DNA from: Pseudomonadota bacterium
GTDB taxonomy: Bacteria > Pseudomonadota > Alphaproteobacteria > Rhizobiales > Hyphomicrobiaceae
DNA: 64,000 nucleotides
Assembly (NCBI GenBank): GCA_018242295.1
Contig: JAFECE010000001.1
Coordinates: 1-64,000 of the forward strand
Reading direction: 5' to 3'
Shown: positions 25,828 through 35,678 of the stretch, in pieces
Numbering within the stretch: the first letter of the stretch is position 1
How the letters are laid out: every line of letters starts with the position of its first letter
Made by a program: the position numbers and the translations under genes
Notes under the pieces: model-generated
The model's input: only the letters and a program-made list of their open reading frames with translations
Database searches by the model: none
What the model was told of the DNA's origin: nothing

Positions 25828-28800
25828 TCAGGTAGAGCCCGAGCCTTCGCTCCGCTTCTCCATCTGCGCTTTGAGGGCAGCAAGAGCGGCGAACGGCGAT
25901 GATGCGTCGGCGCCAGATGATTTCGGCGGCGCCGCAGTGATCATTTGCGGCGAACGGCGTTCCTCGCGGCGGCCATTGCGATTGTCATCACGGCGCGGGC
26001 GGTTTCCTTCCTCTTTCCTTGGACCTTGATCGGGGCGGCGCTCGCCGCCGCCTTTGCGGCCTTCGAAGCGCTGACGATCGCCGCGATGCTCGTGCCGCTC
26101 GGGACGATGGCGCCGATGCTCCGATCGATCGGCAGCCTCGGGTGTCTCCGCAGCTGGTGCGCCGGCGGTCGCCGCTGCGGGTGAATCGGCTGGCGCCGCT
26201 GCCGCGGCTGGCCGGTTCGCATGGGAACGCTGATGACGGTTGTGGCCACCGTCGCGGCGCGGTCCGTCCCTGCGCTCAGGACGCTGATGACGGCGCGGGC
26301 GCCAGATTTCTTCGAATTTCTCGGTTTCCGGTGCAGTCGCTGCTGCCGTAGCAGTTACGGCAGCGTCAGTGGTTTCCGCCGTTGCCTCGGCTGGCTGCGG
26401 AGCGGCTTCAAGATCAATCGCCGGCTGATCGGTGGCCTCCGTGACGACGGCTTGGCCTTCCGCAGGCGTTGCCTCCGCGTTCGACACGGCTTCGGCGGAC
26501 GTGGCTGCCGCCGCGTCGGGAGCCTGAGCGGGGGCGGCGGGGATCGGACGCCTCTCGAGCCGGAAGCCCAGTGCCTTCAGGACTTCGCTCAGCTCCTCGA
26601 CCGAACAGCCCAGGATCGACATCATGTCGTCGGTCGTCTTGAAGCCGCCATCGCCGGTCGAGCCTTTCGGCGGCGCATCGGTCTTTCCGGGCGCGGAACG
26701 CCAAGCGAGCAACGGCCTGATCAAATCGGCGAGCCGCTCGAGGATATCGAGGCGAATGGCGCGCGGGCCGCAAACATGGAAACCATGCGCGCGATAGAGC
26801 GCTTCCGGCGTCTCCGGATCGACGGCGACGCTTGTGAGGCCGGGGCGCGGAAGTTGCGGCGTCCCGTTGGGCACGGGGTTCTTCAACAGCCACAGCGTCG
26901 CCGCGAGATCGGCGGGCGCAGGCTTCAGCATGAGGGGGAAGAAGATATTGAAGGCGCCGAAACGCAGACCGAATTTGCGCAACTCAGCGCGTGCGGCCTG
27001 ATCGAGCGCGTTGATCTCGTTCGCGACCGTCTCGCGCTTCAGCGCGCCGAGACCTTCCTTGAGCTGGAAAGCGATGCCGCGGGCCAATCCCTGCAGCTCC
27101 GTGCTCTTCGACATCTCGACGAGCGGTTTCAGCTTGTCGGCGATCGTATCGTCGAGCCACGTCTTGAGGCGGGCCAGCACCTTCTCGCGGTCGGCTTCGC
27201 TCATCGCATCGTCGGCGAGCAACGTCACGCCGGGCTGCAGCGGATCGTCCGCACGCTCGAGCTTTGCAAGCTCGTCGTCGCGCCAGACGATGCTGCCGGT
27301 GCGCGTTAGCTTGAATGCTTCGTTCTGAGCCGCAGCCACCCGTCGCGCACGCATACCGAGTTCGCGCGTCACGACCTGCATCGCTGCCTGCCGCGTCGCC
27401 TTTTCGTGGATGCCGTCGCCCGCCGCGTCGAGCGTGAAGCGGAAGCCCTTGAGGCGTCCTACGAAGTGGTTTTCGACAGTGATCGCGCCATCGTCAGCGA
27501 TGTCGGCTGTCAGTTCATCTTTGTCTCGCATACCCTTCATCAACGCACTGGTTCGGCGATCTACAAATCTTTGGGTCAGACATTCGTGCAGGGCGTCCGA
27601 CAGGCTGTCTTCGATTGCCCGCGTCCGTTCCTGCCAGTGTCCAGGGTCGCTCAGCCAATCCGGACGATTGGCGACGAACGTCCACGTCCGGATATGAGCA
27701 ATGCGGTTTGCAAGCGTATCGATATCGCCATCGGTGCGATCCCCCAACGAAACCTGCTTTGCGAACCAATCTTCCGGAATGCGATGGCTGCCGCTCGTCA
27801 GATGCCGATAGAGGTTGCCGACGAGCTCGGCGTGGCTCTGCCCGGAGATTTTGCGGTAATCCGGGAGCTGACAGACATTCCACAGCAACTCCACGCGCTC
27901 GCGGTTGGACGCGATATCGGCGATCTCGCGATCGGCCGTCAAAGCTTCGAGGGCGGCGACGTCGTCGGCCGTGCGTGCGCGTGTCAGACGTTGCTCACGC
28001 GGCAACTCGCGAAGCGACGCGTGCAGCGCGTCGAGCGAGGAGAAATTGAGCGCGCGGCTCCGCCATTGCAGCGTCCTGACGCTGTCGAAGCTGTGCGTTT
28101 CGAGCCGCTCGACCATATCGGCATCGAGCGCATCGGCGCTGCCTGTCACGCCGAATGTGCCGTCATTCATGTGGCGGCCGGCGCGGCCCGCGATCTGGCC
28201 GATTTCCGCCGGCGTTAAATTGCGATGGTTGTAGCCATCGAACTTGCGCAGCGCCGAAAACGCGACGTGATCGACATCGAGGTTCAGGCCCATGCCGATG
28301 GCGTCGGTGGCGATCAGAAATTCGACGTCACCCGATTGATAGAGCGCGACCTGCGCGTTGCGCGTTCGTGGCGACAGCGCGCCCAACACGACGGCGGCGC
28401 CACCGCGCTGGCGACGGATCAATTCGGCAAGCGCGTAGACCTCTTGCGCCGAAAAAGCGACGATCGCCGTGCGCGAGGGAAGACGCGTGATCTTCTTCTC
28501 GCCGCTGTAGGTCAGCTTCGAAAGCCGCGGACGTGAAATGAAATTGGCGCCGGGAATGAGATCGCTGATCGCCTCGCGCATCGTCTGGGCGCCGAGAAGC
28601 AGCGTTTCGGAACGGCCACGGGCGTGCAACAGGCGGTCGGTGAAGACGTGGCCGCGCTCGGGATCGCCGCACAGCTGAATTTCGTCGATCGCCAGGAAGT
28701 CGACATCGATATCGCGCGGCATCGCCTCGACGGTCGAGACCCAATAGCGGGCCCGTTCCGGCTTGATCTTTTCCTCGCCGGTAATGAGCGCGACCTTGTC

Positions 28801-28980
28801 CGCTCCCACGCGCTGCTTGATCTTGTCGTAGACTTCGCGCGCGAGAAGGCGCAGCGGAAGGCCGATCATGCCGCTTTCGTGGCCGAGCATGCGCTCGATT
28901 GCGAGGTGGGTCTTGCCCGTATTCGTTGGTCCGAGCACCGCGGTCACATTTCGGATGCGGGCCTCGAGATCACTTGCCAT
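25828..28980 (-). CDS. Suv3-like superfamily 2 RNA helicase with charged C-terminal tail
   Basis: A 1050-residue helicase. Walker A is GPTNTGKTH (17-25), Walker B is AIDEIQLCGD, and motif VI is QIAGRAGRH; the ALIRRQRGG...LGALSPRTRNAQ and DAIGMGLNLDV segments match mitochondrial SUV3/SUPV3L1 and its alphaproteobacterial relatives. It probably unwinds RNA in decay or ribosome processing. Residues about 840-1050 are low complexity: an Ala/Thr/Glu part, then an Arg/His/Asp/Pro-rich part resembling the RNA-binding tails of degradosome proteins. The S4 gene starts 4 bases after its stop. Confidence 0.92.
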   Translation of the reverse strand: MASDLEARIRNVTAVLGPTNTGKTHLAIERMLGHESGMIGLPLRLLAREVYDKIKQRVGADKVALITGEEKIKPERARYWVSTVEAMPRDIDVDFLAIDEIQLCGDPERGHVFTDRLLHARGRSETLLLGAQTMREAISDLIPGANFISRPRLSKLTYSGEKKITRLPSRTAIVAFSAQEVYALAELIRRQRGGAAVVLGALSPRTRNAQVALYQSGDVEFLIATDAIGMGLNLDVDHVAFSALRKFDGYNHRNLTPAEIGQIAGRAGRHMNDGTFGVTGSADALDADMVERLETHSFDSVRTLQWRSRALNFSSLDALHASLRELPREQRLTRARTADDVAALEALTADREIADIASNRERVELLWNVCQLPDYRKISGQSHAELVGNLYRHLTSGSHRIPEDWFAKQVSLGDRTDGDIDTLANRIAHIRTWTFVANRPDWLSDPGHWQERTRAIEDSLSDALHECLTQRFVDRRTSALMKGMRDKDELTADIADDGAITVENHFVGRLKGFRFTLDAAGDGIHEKATRQAAMQVVTRELGMRARRVAAAQNEAFKLTRTGSIVWRDDELAKLERADDPLQPGVTLLADDAMSEADREKVLARLKTWLDDTIADKLKPLVEMSKSTELQGLARGIAFQLKEGLGALKRETVANEINALDQAARAELRKFGLRFGAFNIFFPLMLKPAPADLAATLWLLKNPVPNGTPQLPRPGLTSVAVDPETPEALYRAHGFHVCGPRAIRLDILERLADLIRPLLAWRSAPGKTDAPPKGSTGDGGFKTTDDMMSILGCSVEELSEVLKALGFRLERRPIPAAPAQAPDAAAATSAEAVSNAEATPAEGQAVVTEATDQPAIDLEAAPQPAEATAETTDAAVTATAAATAPETEKFEEIWRPRRHQRPERRDGPRRDGGHNRHQRSHANRPAAAAAPADSPAAATAGAPAAETPEAADRSEHRRHRPERHEHRGDRQRFEGRKGGGERRPDQGPRKEEGNRPRRDDNRNGRREERRSPQMITAAPPKSSGADASSPFAALAALKAQMEKRSEGSGST

Positions 28981-29096
28981 GTCGTACTTGACTCCGATCG
29001 AGCCCTGGCATTGCAGAGGAGGGGCAAGATATCAAGGGTTATTCGGCCCCTCGGCGATGGGTATCGGGTCGCGCAAGAGTTTGGGCCCCCTGCACA

Positions 29097-29954
29097 TTAT
29101 TGCTTCAATGCAATCTGCTGGTTGTTCGCGGCCGTGATGTTAATCGTATCCACGGTCATAACGGCCGGGCCGATGGTCGAGGGGACCGTCACCCGATAAG
29201 GAACATAGATGCCGGCCGTCGGAACGGCACGCAGCGCAATTTCGATGTGATCGTAGTCGACCCAGGGATTCACGAAATCTTTGGGCTTATGGCCCGCGAT
29301 CGGGACATATTTCACATGGCAGACCACGAGTTCGGCCGGTTGGCCCGAGGGGCGCTTCTCTTTGAGCGGCTCACGGCCTTTGAACGAGAATTGCAGGTCA
29401 TATCGGGCTTTACCGTCAAAAACGGGAATTGTGCGGTTGCACGCGTCGGCGGGATTTGTGCTCGAAATCGCCAGCGTCGCGCCCATCGGGTCGAAAACGT
29501 TTTGCAGATTTTCAGGCTTCAGCTTGACCGCTTCGGGAGACGGGGCCTTGTTGGGAACGAGCGCCACCGAGGCCACACGGAAGCCGTTGAAGCTTACCTT
29601 CACAGTCGAGGTCTTCGACTTGGTTTTCATGCTCATTTCGAAGCTTGCGGGGCGGAGACCGTCTGTCTCGACCGAGCCGCTGCCGGCGAAATTCCCGGCC
29701 CACTTGAAGGCGCCGAAAAGGGCTGAAATTTCAGTGTTGCCCTTCGCCGTGTACGATTTACCGTCGTAGGTGGCCTTAAAATGGTATTTTCCGACGTTGA
29801 AGCCGTTGAACGATAGCCGATAGACTGCGGCAACCTCGTTCGGGAAGGTAACGGCGGAGGCCTCGGCGGCACGGAGTGGCGAAACGGCTGCCGCTGCCAG
29901 CACCAGACAGCAGCTCACGGCCAGTCCTTTGACCCCAGAACGCCAAATCGCCAT
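29097..29954 (-). CDS. Periplasmic DUF3108-domain protein
   Basis: A 285-residue exported protein with a signal peptide (about 1-29, cut after RAA) and a beta-rich body that fits DUF3108 proteins: YRLSFNGFNVGKYHF, the GSGSVETDGLRPASFEM strand pair and a GKARYDLQFSF strand. It contains two Cys in the C-terminal half. Function unknown; the family is common in the envelope of proteobacteria. I chose the ATG at 29954 with AGGGA seven bases upstream over the ATG at 29975, which lacks one. It is divergent from rpmB. Confidence 0.8.
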   Translation of the reverse strand: MAIWRSGVKGLAVSCCLVLAAAAVSPLRAAEASAVTFPNEVAAVYRLSFNGFNVGKYHFKATYDGKSYTAKGNTEISALFGAFKWAGNFAGSGSVETDGLRPASFEMSMKTKSKTSTVKVSFNGFRVASVALVPNKAPSPEAVKLKPENLQNVFDPMGATLAISSTNPADACNRTIPVFDGKARYDLQFSFKGREPLKEKRPSGQPAELVVCHVKYVPIAGHKPKDFVNPWVDYDHIEIALRAVPTAGIYVPYRVTVPSTIGPAVMTVDTINITAANNQQIALKQ

Positions 29955-30041
29955 GTTAATTCCCTGCTTCCCCATAGGCAGCCATCTGGTAGGGCGGATT
30001 TGCGACGATTGTTGGACTTTGTCGGGCCCCTAAAGCGCGCC

Positions 30042-30070
30042 TTGACGCCGGTCCTTTCTGTCCCTTATAC
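30042..30070 (+). promoter_or_regulatory. rpmB promoter
   Basis: TTGACG (30042-30047) and TTATAC (30065-30070) are separated by 17 bases; read in the alphaproteobacterial form it is CTTGAC-17-CTTATA. This is the best sigma-70 match noticed in the window. Transcription would start near 30077. Confidence 0.65.
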
Positions 30071-30081
30071 AGCAGCGGAAA

Positions 30082-30115
30082 CCCCGCAGGCTCGGCTTGC
30101 GGGGCACAATTTTTT
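30082..30115 (+). promoter_or_regulatory. Terminator-like hairpin in the rpmB leader
   Basis: A 9-bp stem (30082-30090 with 30096-30104, one G-U) and a 5-base loop are followed, after CACAA, by six T's (30110-30115). It lies between the rpmB promoter and its start codon, and no plus-strand gene ends upstream, so it may attenuate rpmB transcription. Confidence 0.4.
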
Positions 30116-30175
30116 GCTGCAATAGCAGAGTTTCGATCAACCGCGCTCTCAAAGGCTGCGGCACAGGAGATAGTT

Positions 30176-30469
30176 ATGACCAGGCGCTGCGAGCTGACGG
30201 GGACGTTGCCCCTCTCAGGCCAACTTCGGAGCCACGCCGAAAACAAGACGAAGCGCAAGTTTCGTCCGAATTTGTGCCAGGTAACGCTGCTCAGCGACGT
30301 TCTTGGGCGGAAAGTCCGTTTGCGCGTCTCGGCACGGGCCCTGAAGTCCGTCGAGCACCGTGGCGGTCTCGATGCGTTCCTTCTGAAGGCGGACAACGAC
30401 GAGCTGTCGGCAGCCTGCCTCAAGCTGAAGCGCGAGATTCAGAAGGCGCAGGCGGCCAAGGCCGCTTAA
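30176..30469 (+). CDS. rpmB: 50S ribosomal protein L28
   Basis: A 97-residue ribosomal protein of the large subunit. The MTRRCELTG start, [23 protein letters not shown] and the [20 protein letters not shown] segment are the L28 pattern, and the length fits alphaproteobacterial L28. It is a single-gene unit with its own promoter, a 100-base leader with a hairpin, and a following terminator. Confidence 0.98.
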   Translation: MTRRCELTGTLPLSGQLRSHAENKTKRKFRPNLCQVTLLSDVLGRKVRLRVSARALKSVEHRGGLDAFLLKADNDELSAACLKLKREIQKAQAAKAA

Positions 30470-30496
30470 TTCAGCGGTACTTCTGCGAACGAATAT

Positions 30497-30530
30497 AAGC
30501 CCGGCGCCGATCAATCCGGCGGCCGGGCTT
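30497..30530 (+). terminator. Terminator after rpmB
   Basis: A long hairpin with AAGCCCGG/CCGGGCTT outer arms and an inner GCCG/CGGC stem starts 27 bases after the rpmB stop and is followed by TTCGCTT. It overlaps the 3' end of the opposing gene (stop at 30511). Confidence 0.6.
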
Positions 30531-31593
30531 TCGCTTGCTCGCCATCCTTCAGCACGAATTGCAATAGCAACGTGCGCTGAAGCAGGTGGTTGAAGTTGTC
30601 GTCCGAGATCATCGTGATCAGGGTTTCTCCGGTCTTGAGGCGGGTGACCGCAAGCCCTTCCATATTGTCGATCTGATCGTTGAGATCGGCCTCGATCAAA
30701 GTTTCGCCCTCGGACGTGTGATCGGGCGCCAGGTCGTCCGGCGTGATGCGCCTCAGACGCATTTTTACGCCCTCCGTCCAGCGGAAGCGGCGCTCCAAGA
30801 CGAACAGCGTGCCGTCATCGAGGCTCGAAATATCGGTGATGTCGTAGTCGCCGATGTTTTTCAGATGGATGGTTCGCGGACCCTTGGCCGTCCATAGCCA
30901 CCCGGTGTGATTGCGGTGCGGATCGTAGAGCCGTTCCGAAAACGCGATTGGATTGCCCTTATAGGGTCCGCCCTTCATCACCGTCAGCGCTTCGAGGCCG
31001 AGATTCGAGCCCATCTTCTTGGCCTCGGGGGGAAGCTTCAGGCTTCCCCGGCTCGGCGAAAAGCCGGCGGGCGTCATGTCGTAGCGTTCAATGCGATGCC
31101 TGCCTTCGAAACCGATCATAACCGAGCCGCGCTGCAGGGTTCCGCTCGTGAGGGCGATCGATTCTGAATCGCGGTCGCGGCCGCGCCTGATCGGATGTCC
31201 GCTGGCATCCAGAAGCGGACCGAGGCGGGCGTTTGCTATTCCGGCAGGATGGACGCCGTCATAGGCGAGTGTCCCCGTCATCCACTCGCCGGCATCGGAA
31301 ATGGAGACGAACGATTTCGCGTCGTCGTCGAGGAGAAGAGCGGACCAGCCGCCGAAATACGGCGACGGCGATGTCAATTCGATGCCGCCCCGAAATGTCA
31401 CCTTGGGGAGCGGCTGCTCTGCCGCAAAGCGTTTGAAGGTCGTGATGCGCTTGCTTGTAACGGCGATTGGGCCGGCCTTGAGCCTGGAGAAATCGGGCTT
31501 CCCCTCGGCGGCCGCAGTGTCGGCGGTGACCGCAAGAAGCGCAACGGCGAAGCCGATCAGTCGATAATCGATCACGGCCAAGCTGACCCTCAA
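30511..31593 (-). CDS. Exported esterase-like/phytase-like beta-propeller protein
   Basis: A 360-residue exported protein. A hydrophobic signal (about 10-28, TAAAEG cut) is followed by a body that fits the 'esterase-like activity of phytase' family: [64 protein letters not shown] and [10 protein letters not shown], i.e. propeller blades with acidic loops. The substrate is unknown. The TTG at 31593 overlaps the cobT stop (TTGA) and is taken as start because of the tight coupling; a TTG at 31581 or GTG at 31575 is possible. It is the last gene after cobS-cobT, but nothing links it to cobalamin. Confidence 0.8.
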   Translation of the reverse strand: MRVSLAVIDYRLIGFAVALLAVTADTAAAEGKPDFSRLKAGPIAVTSKRITTFKRFAAEQPLPKVTFRGGIELTSPSPYFGGWSALLLDDDAKSFVSISDAGEWMTGTLAYDGVHPAGIANARLGPLLDASGHPIRRGRDRDSESIALTSGTLQRGSVMIGFEGRHRIERYDMTPAGFSPSRGSLKLPPEAKKMGSNLGLEALTVMKGGPYKGNPIAFSERLYDPHRNHTGWLWTAKGPRTIHLKNIGDYDITDISSLDDGTLFVLERRFRWTEGVKMRLRRITPDDLAPDHTSEGETLIEADLNDQIDNMEGLAVTRLKTGETLITMISDDNFNHLLQRTLLLQFVLKDGEQAKARPPD

Positions 31594-33482
31594 TGGGTGC
31601 GTGCGTAACGCCTGCGTACCGCGAGCGGCTCACCGGCGTCAGGTTTTTCCTCAAACAGCTCGACGAGCTTTTCGGTCATCGCGCCGGCAAGCTCGGAAGC
31701 GTCCGTAATGGTCACGGCGCGCTGGTAGTAGCGCGTCACGTCATGGCCAATGCCGATGGCGATGAGCTCGACCGGCGAATGCGTTTCGATCTCGTGGATG
31801 ACCTGGCGGAGATGCTGCTCGAGATAGCTGCCGGAGTTTACCGAAAGCGTTGAATCGTCGACCGGCGCGCCGTCGGAAATCATCATCAGGATGCGGCGTT
31901 GCTCGGGACGATTGACGATGCGGGAATGTGCCCAAGCCAGCGCTTCGCCGTCGATGTTTTCTTTGAGCAGGCCTTCGCGCATCATCAAGGCGAGCGCGTT
32001 CTTCGAGCGCCGCCACGGCGCATCCGCCGTCTTGTAGATGATATGCCGGAGATCGTTGAGACGTCCGGGTGACGAAGGCTTGCCCGCCGCCAGCCACTCT
32101 TCGCGCGACTGACCGCCTTTCCAGGCTTTGGTTGTGAAGCCCAAGATTTCGACTTTGACGCCGCACCGTTCGAGTGTGCGCGCAAGAATATCGGCACAGC
32201 ACGCCGCGACCATGATGGGCCGTCCGCGCATCGATCCCGAATTGTCGAGCAGCAACGTCACGACGGTGTCGCGGAAATCGGTGTCGCGCTCGCGCTTGAA
32301 CGACAGCGCGCCGGTTGGATCGGTGATAATGCGCGTCAACCGCGCGGCATCGAGCTGACCTTCCTCGAGATCGAAATCCCAGCCGCGGTTCTGTTGCGCC
32401 AACAGCCGGCGCTGCAGCTTGTTCGCGAGCTTGGCGACGGCGGCCGACAGCGTCTTCAATTCCTTGTCGAGAAAGGCGCGGAGCCGTTCGAGCTCATCCG
32501 GCGTCGAGAGCTGCTCGGCGCCGACCTCTTCATCATAGGCGCGTGTGAAAACCTTGTAGCCGAAGGCTTCCGGGTTATCGAGGACGGTCATGTTGGGACG
32601 CCACGGCGCCGGCGTCTCTTCGTCGTTCAGATCGCTGTCGTCGAGGTCTTGCGGCTCGGTCTGACCCGCTTCCATCGTTTCTTCGGATTCCGAGAGGTCG
32701 CCTTCGGAGAGCTGCTCCTCGCTCTCCTGGTCCTGCCCCTCGGAGGCATCTTCGGTCTTGTCTTCCGAATCCTCGGCCCCGCCCTCGGCGGCGCCTTCTT
32801 CGCTTTCCTGCTCTTCGTCCTCGGATTGCGGCTGATCGTTGTGATCCGTCATTTCGAGGATCTTCAGAAGATCGCGAATCTGACGGCCGAACTGCTCCTG
32901 ATTTTCCGAAAGGCCCTCGAGCCGGCTCAGCAGCTTGCCGCCGCGCGATTCAATCACAGGACGCCAGACGTCGACGAGACCTTTCGTCGAGGATGGCGGC
33001 GCTTGTCCGGTAATGCGTTCGCGGATCAGCAGCGCAAGTGCATCTTCAAGTGGCGCCTCGGCGCGCGTCGAGACGCTGCGAAAACGGCCATGGCTGTAAT
33101 GGTCCTCGAGCCGAGCGGTGAGGTTCGATGCCATGCCCGGCATCCGCGCCGATCCCAAGCCTTCGACGCGCGCGCGCTCGGCCGCTTCGAAGACGGCACG
33201 GGCAGGACCGGCCGCCGGTGCAATGCGACGATGCAGCTTGACGTCGTGACAGCCGATGCGCAGCGCCAGGCTGTCAGCCCAGCCACGCGTCAGCGCGATG
33301 TCCTTCGCCGACGGCGCGCGCGGCAGATCCGGTATGTGCACGGCCTTGCCGGCGACGTCGCCTTTGCCCGGTCCGAAATCGACTTCGATCTCGCTGTCGC
33401 CGGCGATCGCGCGAACGGTGGGACCGAGAACACGCTTCAGCGGTTCGGATGGGGCTTCGCGGCGCTTGGTCGGCGGGGTCAT
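31590..33482 (-). CDS. cobT: Aerobic cobaltochelatase subunit CobT
   Basis: Subunit of CobNST, which inserts cobalt into hydrogenobyrinate a,c-diamide in the oxygen-dependent B12 pathway. It has 630 residues: an N-terminal region to about 210, a long acidic Glu/Asp/Ser stretch (about 215-290), and a C-terminal von Willebrand A domain with the metal site DNSGSMRG and later [11 protein letters not shown]. Together with CobS it forms an AAA+ chelatase module like that of Mg-chelatase. It starts 33 bases after the cobS stop. cobN is not in this window. Confidence 0.95.
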   Translation of the reverse strand: MTPPTKRREAPSEPLKRVLGPTVRAIAGDSEIEVDFGPGKGDVAGKAVHIPDLPRAPSAKDIALTRGWADSLALRIGCHDVKLHRRIAPAAGPARAVFEAAERARVEGLGSARMPGMASNLTARLEDHYSHGRFRSVSTRAEAPLEDALALLIRERITGQAPPSSTKGLVDVWRPVIESRGGKLLSRLEGLSENQEQFGRQIRDLLKILEMTDHNDQPQSEDEEQESEEGAAEGGAEDSEDKTEDASEGQDQESEEQLSEGDLSESEETMEAGQTEPQDLDDSDLNDEETPAPWRPNMTVLDNPEAFGYKVFTRAYDEEVGAEQLSTPDELERLRAFLDKELKTLSAAVAKLANKLQRRLLAQQNRGWDFDLEEGQLDAARLTRIITDPTGALSFKRERDTDFRDTVVTLLLDNSGSMRGRPIMVAACCADILARTLERCGVKVEILGFTTKAWKGGQSREEWLAAGKPSSPGRLNDLRHIIYKTADAPWRRSKNALALMMREGLLKENIDGEALAWAHSRIVNRPEQRRILMMISDGAPVDDSTLSVNSGSYLEQHLRQVIHEIETHSPVELIAIGIGHDVTRYYQRAVTITDASELAGAMTEKLVELFEEKPDAGEPLAVRRRYARTH

Positions 33483-33515
33483 GAATGGCCCAGTCTAACG
33501 GCCTCAATCAATCGA

Positions 33516-34523
33516 TTAGCTCAGCGCGACGTTTGCTGTGCTTTCGGGAAGCTCTTCGCCGAAGCAGCGCTGATAGAATTCAGCGACCAGCGGCTTTTCG
33601 AGATCATCGCACTTGTTGAGGAACGTGACGCGGAAGGCGAAGCCGATGTCGCCGAAGATCTCGGCGTTTTCGGCCCACGTGATCACGGTGCGCGGGCTCA
33701 TCACGGTCGACAGATCGCCGTTGATGAAAGCCGATCGCGTCAGATCCGCTACGCGGACCATGTGCGAGATCTGCTTCCTCTTGGCTTCGGTCTTGCCGAA
33801 CGACTTGACCTTCGAGAGAACGATTTTCGCTTCGTCGTCGTGCGGAAGATAGTTCAGCGTTGCGACGATCGACCAACGGTCCATCTGACCCTGGTTGATT
33901 TGCTGCGTGCCATGATAGAGGCCCGACGTATCGCCAAGGCCGATGGTGTTCGTCGTCGCGAACAGCCGGAACGCGGGATTCGGCCGAATGACCTTCGACT
34001 GATCGAGAAGCGTCAGCTTACCCGATACTTCGAGCACGCGCTGGATGACGAACATGACGTCCGGGCGGCCGGCATCGTATTCGTCGAACACGAGCGCGAT
34101 GTTGCTCTGGAGAGCCCAGGGAAGAATGCCTTCGCGGAACTCGGTAACCTGCTTGCCATCTCTCAGCACGATCGCATCCTTGCCGACGAGATCGATGCGC
34201 GAGACGTGGCTATCGAGGTTGACGCGAACGCAGGGCCAATTCAGACGCGCGGCGACTTGCTCGATATGGGTCGACTTGCCTGTGCCGTGATAGCCTTGGA
34301 TCATCACGCGGCGGTTGTGCTTGAAGCCTGCGAGGATGGCTAGGGTCACGTCCCTGTTGAACAAGTAATCGGGATCGACATCCGGCACATGCTCGTCGGC
34401 CTTCGAGTAGGCAGGAACCTCGAGATCGCTGTCGATATTGAAGACCTGGCGGACAGACAGCTTCATGTCCGGAAGATTGGCGGCCGCCGCGCCGGTCGCG
34501 CTAGATGACGTGCGCATTTCCAT
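33516..34523 (-). CDS. cobS: Aerobic cobaltochelatase subunit CobS (AAA+ ATPase)
   Basis: ATPase partner of CobT; 335 residues. The P-loop is GYHGTGKST, Walker B is [13 protein letters not shown], and sensor 1 is [12 protein letters not shown]. The N-terminal [21 protein letters not shown] region is the CobS type. I chose the ATG at 34523; an ATG two codons later is equally possible and the ribosome-binding site is weak. It lies 89 bases after the DnaJ-domain gene. Confidence 0.95.
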   Translation of the reverse strand: MEMRTSSSATGAAAANLPDMKLSVRQVFNIDSDLEVPAYSKADEHVPDVDPDYLFNRDVTLAILAGFKHNRRVMIQGYHGTGKSTHIEQVAARLNWPCVRVNLDSHVSRIDLVGKDAIVLRDGKQVTEFREGILPWALQSNIALVFDEYDAGRPDVMFVIQRVLEVSGKLTLLDQSKVIRPNPAFRLFATTNTIGLGDTSGLYHGTQQINQGQMDRWSIVATLNYLPHDDEAKIVLSKVKSFGKTEAKRKQISHMVRVADLTRSAFINGDLSTVMSPRTVITWAENAEIFGDIGFAFRVTFLNKCDDLEKPLVAEFYQRCFGEELPESTANVALS

Positions 34524-34612
34524 GGGGTTCCCGATCAATTCGCCCAGCCGCCGCAAATACCTTGAACTGGTGCAACTCCCTTCGGGCGCACTCGGTTCAA
34601 AGGCTTGGAGGA

Positions 34613-35230
34613 TTAGGCCAGGCCAGATTGCTTCAAGTAGTTATAGGCTTGCAGAATTTCGCGCAACTTTTCCTCGGAACGGCTGTCGCCGCCATTGGCA
34701 TCGGGATGGTGTATTTTCACCAATTCCTTAAAGCGCGTCTTGATATCTTGAGGTGTCGCCTCGTCGCTCAGGTCCAGGACACGGAGCGACTTCTGTTCCA
34801 GCGGCTTCAACTGGCGGCGGAACGTCGATGTTTGTGTCCGGGAGGAACGGGCCTTGCGCGGCGCCCGAGCCGTCGCTTGGACGCGGGCAGCGGCCTCAGC
34901 CGTCCGTCCCTCGTCGCGCGTGCCGTGCGCCCAGGCGTTGGCGCCCGTCTTCCAGGTCGGGCGATGACCCGTCAGCGCATCCTTGCGGAAATTGCTGACC
35001 TCGGTATCGCTCATGCCCTCGAAATAGTTGTACTCTTGATTGTACTGACGGACGTGATCCATGCAAAAGTGGAAAAATTCGCCATCACGCCCACGGCCCT
35101 TCGGTGCCTTGTGGGCGCCGGGCTTGTCGCAACCCTTCCACTGGCAAAGAGGCGCGCGCGTTTCCTTCGTGGCGCTCTGGCGCTTGGAAGAGACGCGGAT
35201 GCTATCGAAGTATTTCGAGTCCAGTTTCAT
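34613..35230 (-). CDS. J-domain co-chaperone
   Basis: A 205-residue protein with a C-terminal J domain (about 145-205) holding the HPD tripeptide in [11 protein letters not shown], preceded by a Cys/His-containing N-terminal half (CQWKGCD..., [21 protein letters not shown]). This is the conserved small DnaJ-like protein that sits next to cobS in Rhizobiales. It should stimulate a DnaK ATPase; the client is unknown. Possible zinc binding by Cys29, Cys34 and the His/Cys of FHFC is my inference. It is divergent from bolA. Confidence 0.9.
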   Translation of the reverse strand: MKLDSKYFDSIRVSSKRQSATKETRAPLCQWKGCDKPGAHKAPKGRGRDGEFFHFCMDHVRQYNQEYNYFEGMSDTEVSNFRKDALTGHRPTWKTGANAWAHGTRDEGRTAEAAARVQATARAPRKARSSRTQTSTFRRQLKPLEQKSLRVLDLSDEATPQDIKTRFKELVKIHHPDANGGDSRSEEKLREILQAYNYLKQSGLA

Positions 35231-35378
35231 CGTTGAATTATGAGGGTTGGCGCGGCACGAAACAAGGCGGCAAGAAAACGCTTGATTTCCATTGAGACTG
35301 TGCGGTCTATCTCTTAATAGCCCCTTTCGAGGCGCATCGCAGTCATACCGTTCAGAAGTTTTTCTTTAAGAGACAAAA

Positions 35379-35660
35379 ATGTCGGTTACGGGTCGAGTTC
35401 GGGAAAAGCTGATGATCGCGCTGCGGCCGACACGGCTCGACGTGATCAACGAGTCTGAGCTTCACGCCGGCCATCGCAACTCGCCCGGCACCGGCGAAAG
35501 TCACTTTCGCATTCTCGTCGTCTCGGATGCCTTTTCGGGCAAGAGCCGCCTCGAGCGCCACCGGCTCGTCAACGACCTGTTGAAGGACGAACTCGCGGGC
35601 GGCATTCACGCTTTGGCGCTATCGACGCTCGCGCCCGGGGAAGCCTTGCCGAGGTCATGA
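35379..35660 (+). CDS. bolA: BolA-family protein
   Basis: A 93-residue BolA/IbaG protein, a partner of monothiol glutaredoxins in iron-sulfur handling and, in E. coli, a morphology regulator. The family strand-helix pattern is visible: LDVINESELHAGH, ESHFRILVVSDAF, RLERHRLVNDLL and GIHALALSTLAPGE. It is divergent from the J-domain gene, as often in Rhizobiales, and converges on the CNNM gene with a gap of 18 bases. Confidence 0.93.
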   Translation: MSVTGRVREKLMIALRPTRLDVINESELHAGHRNSPGTGESHFRILVVSDAFSGKSRLERHRLVNDLLKDELAGGIHALALSTLAPGEALPRS

Positions 35661-35678
35661 CTCAAGCTTCGGCGAACT

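Noticed and set aside
32394-34343. A 649-codon plus-strand open frame across cobT and cobS
   Set aside because: Spans the junction of two opposite-strand genes and has no family features; the CobT and CobS frames carry all the motifs.
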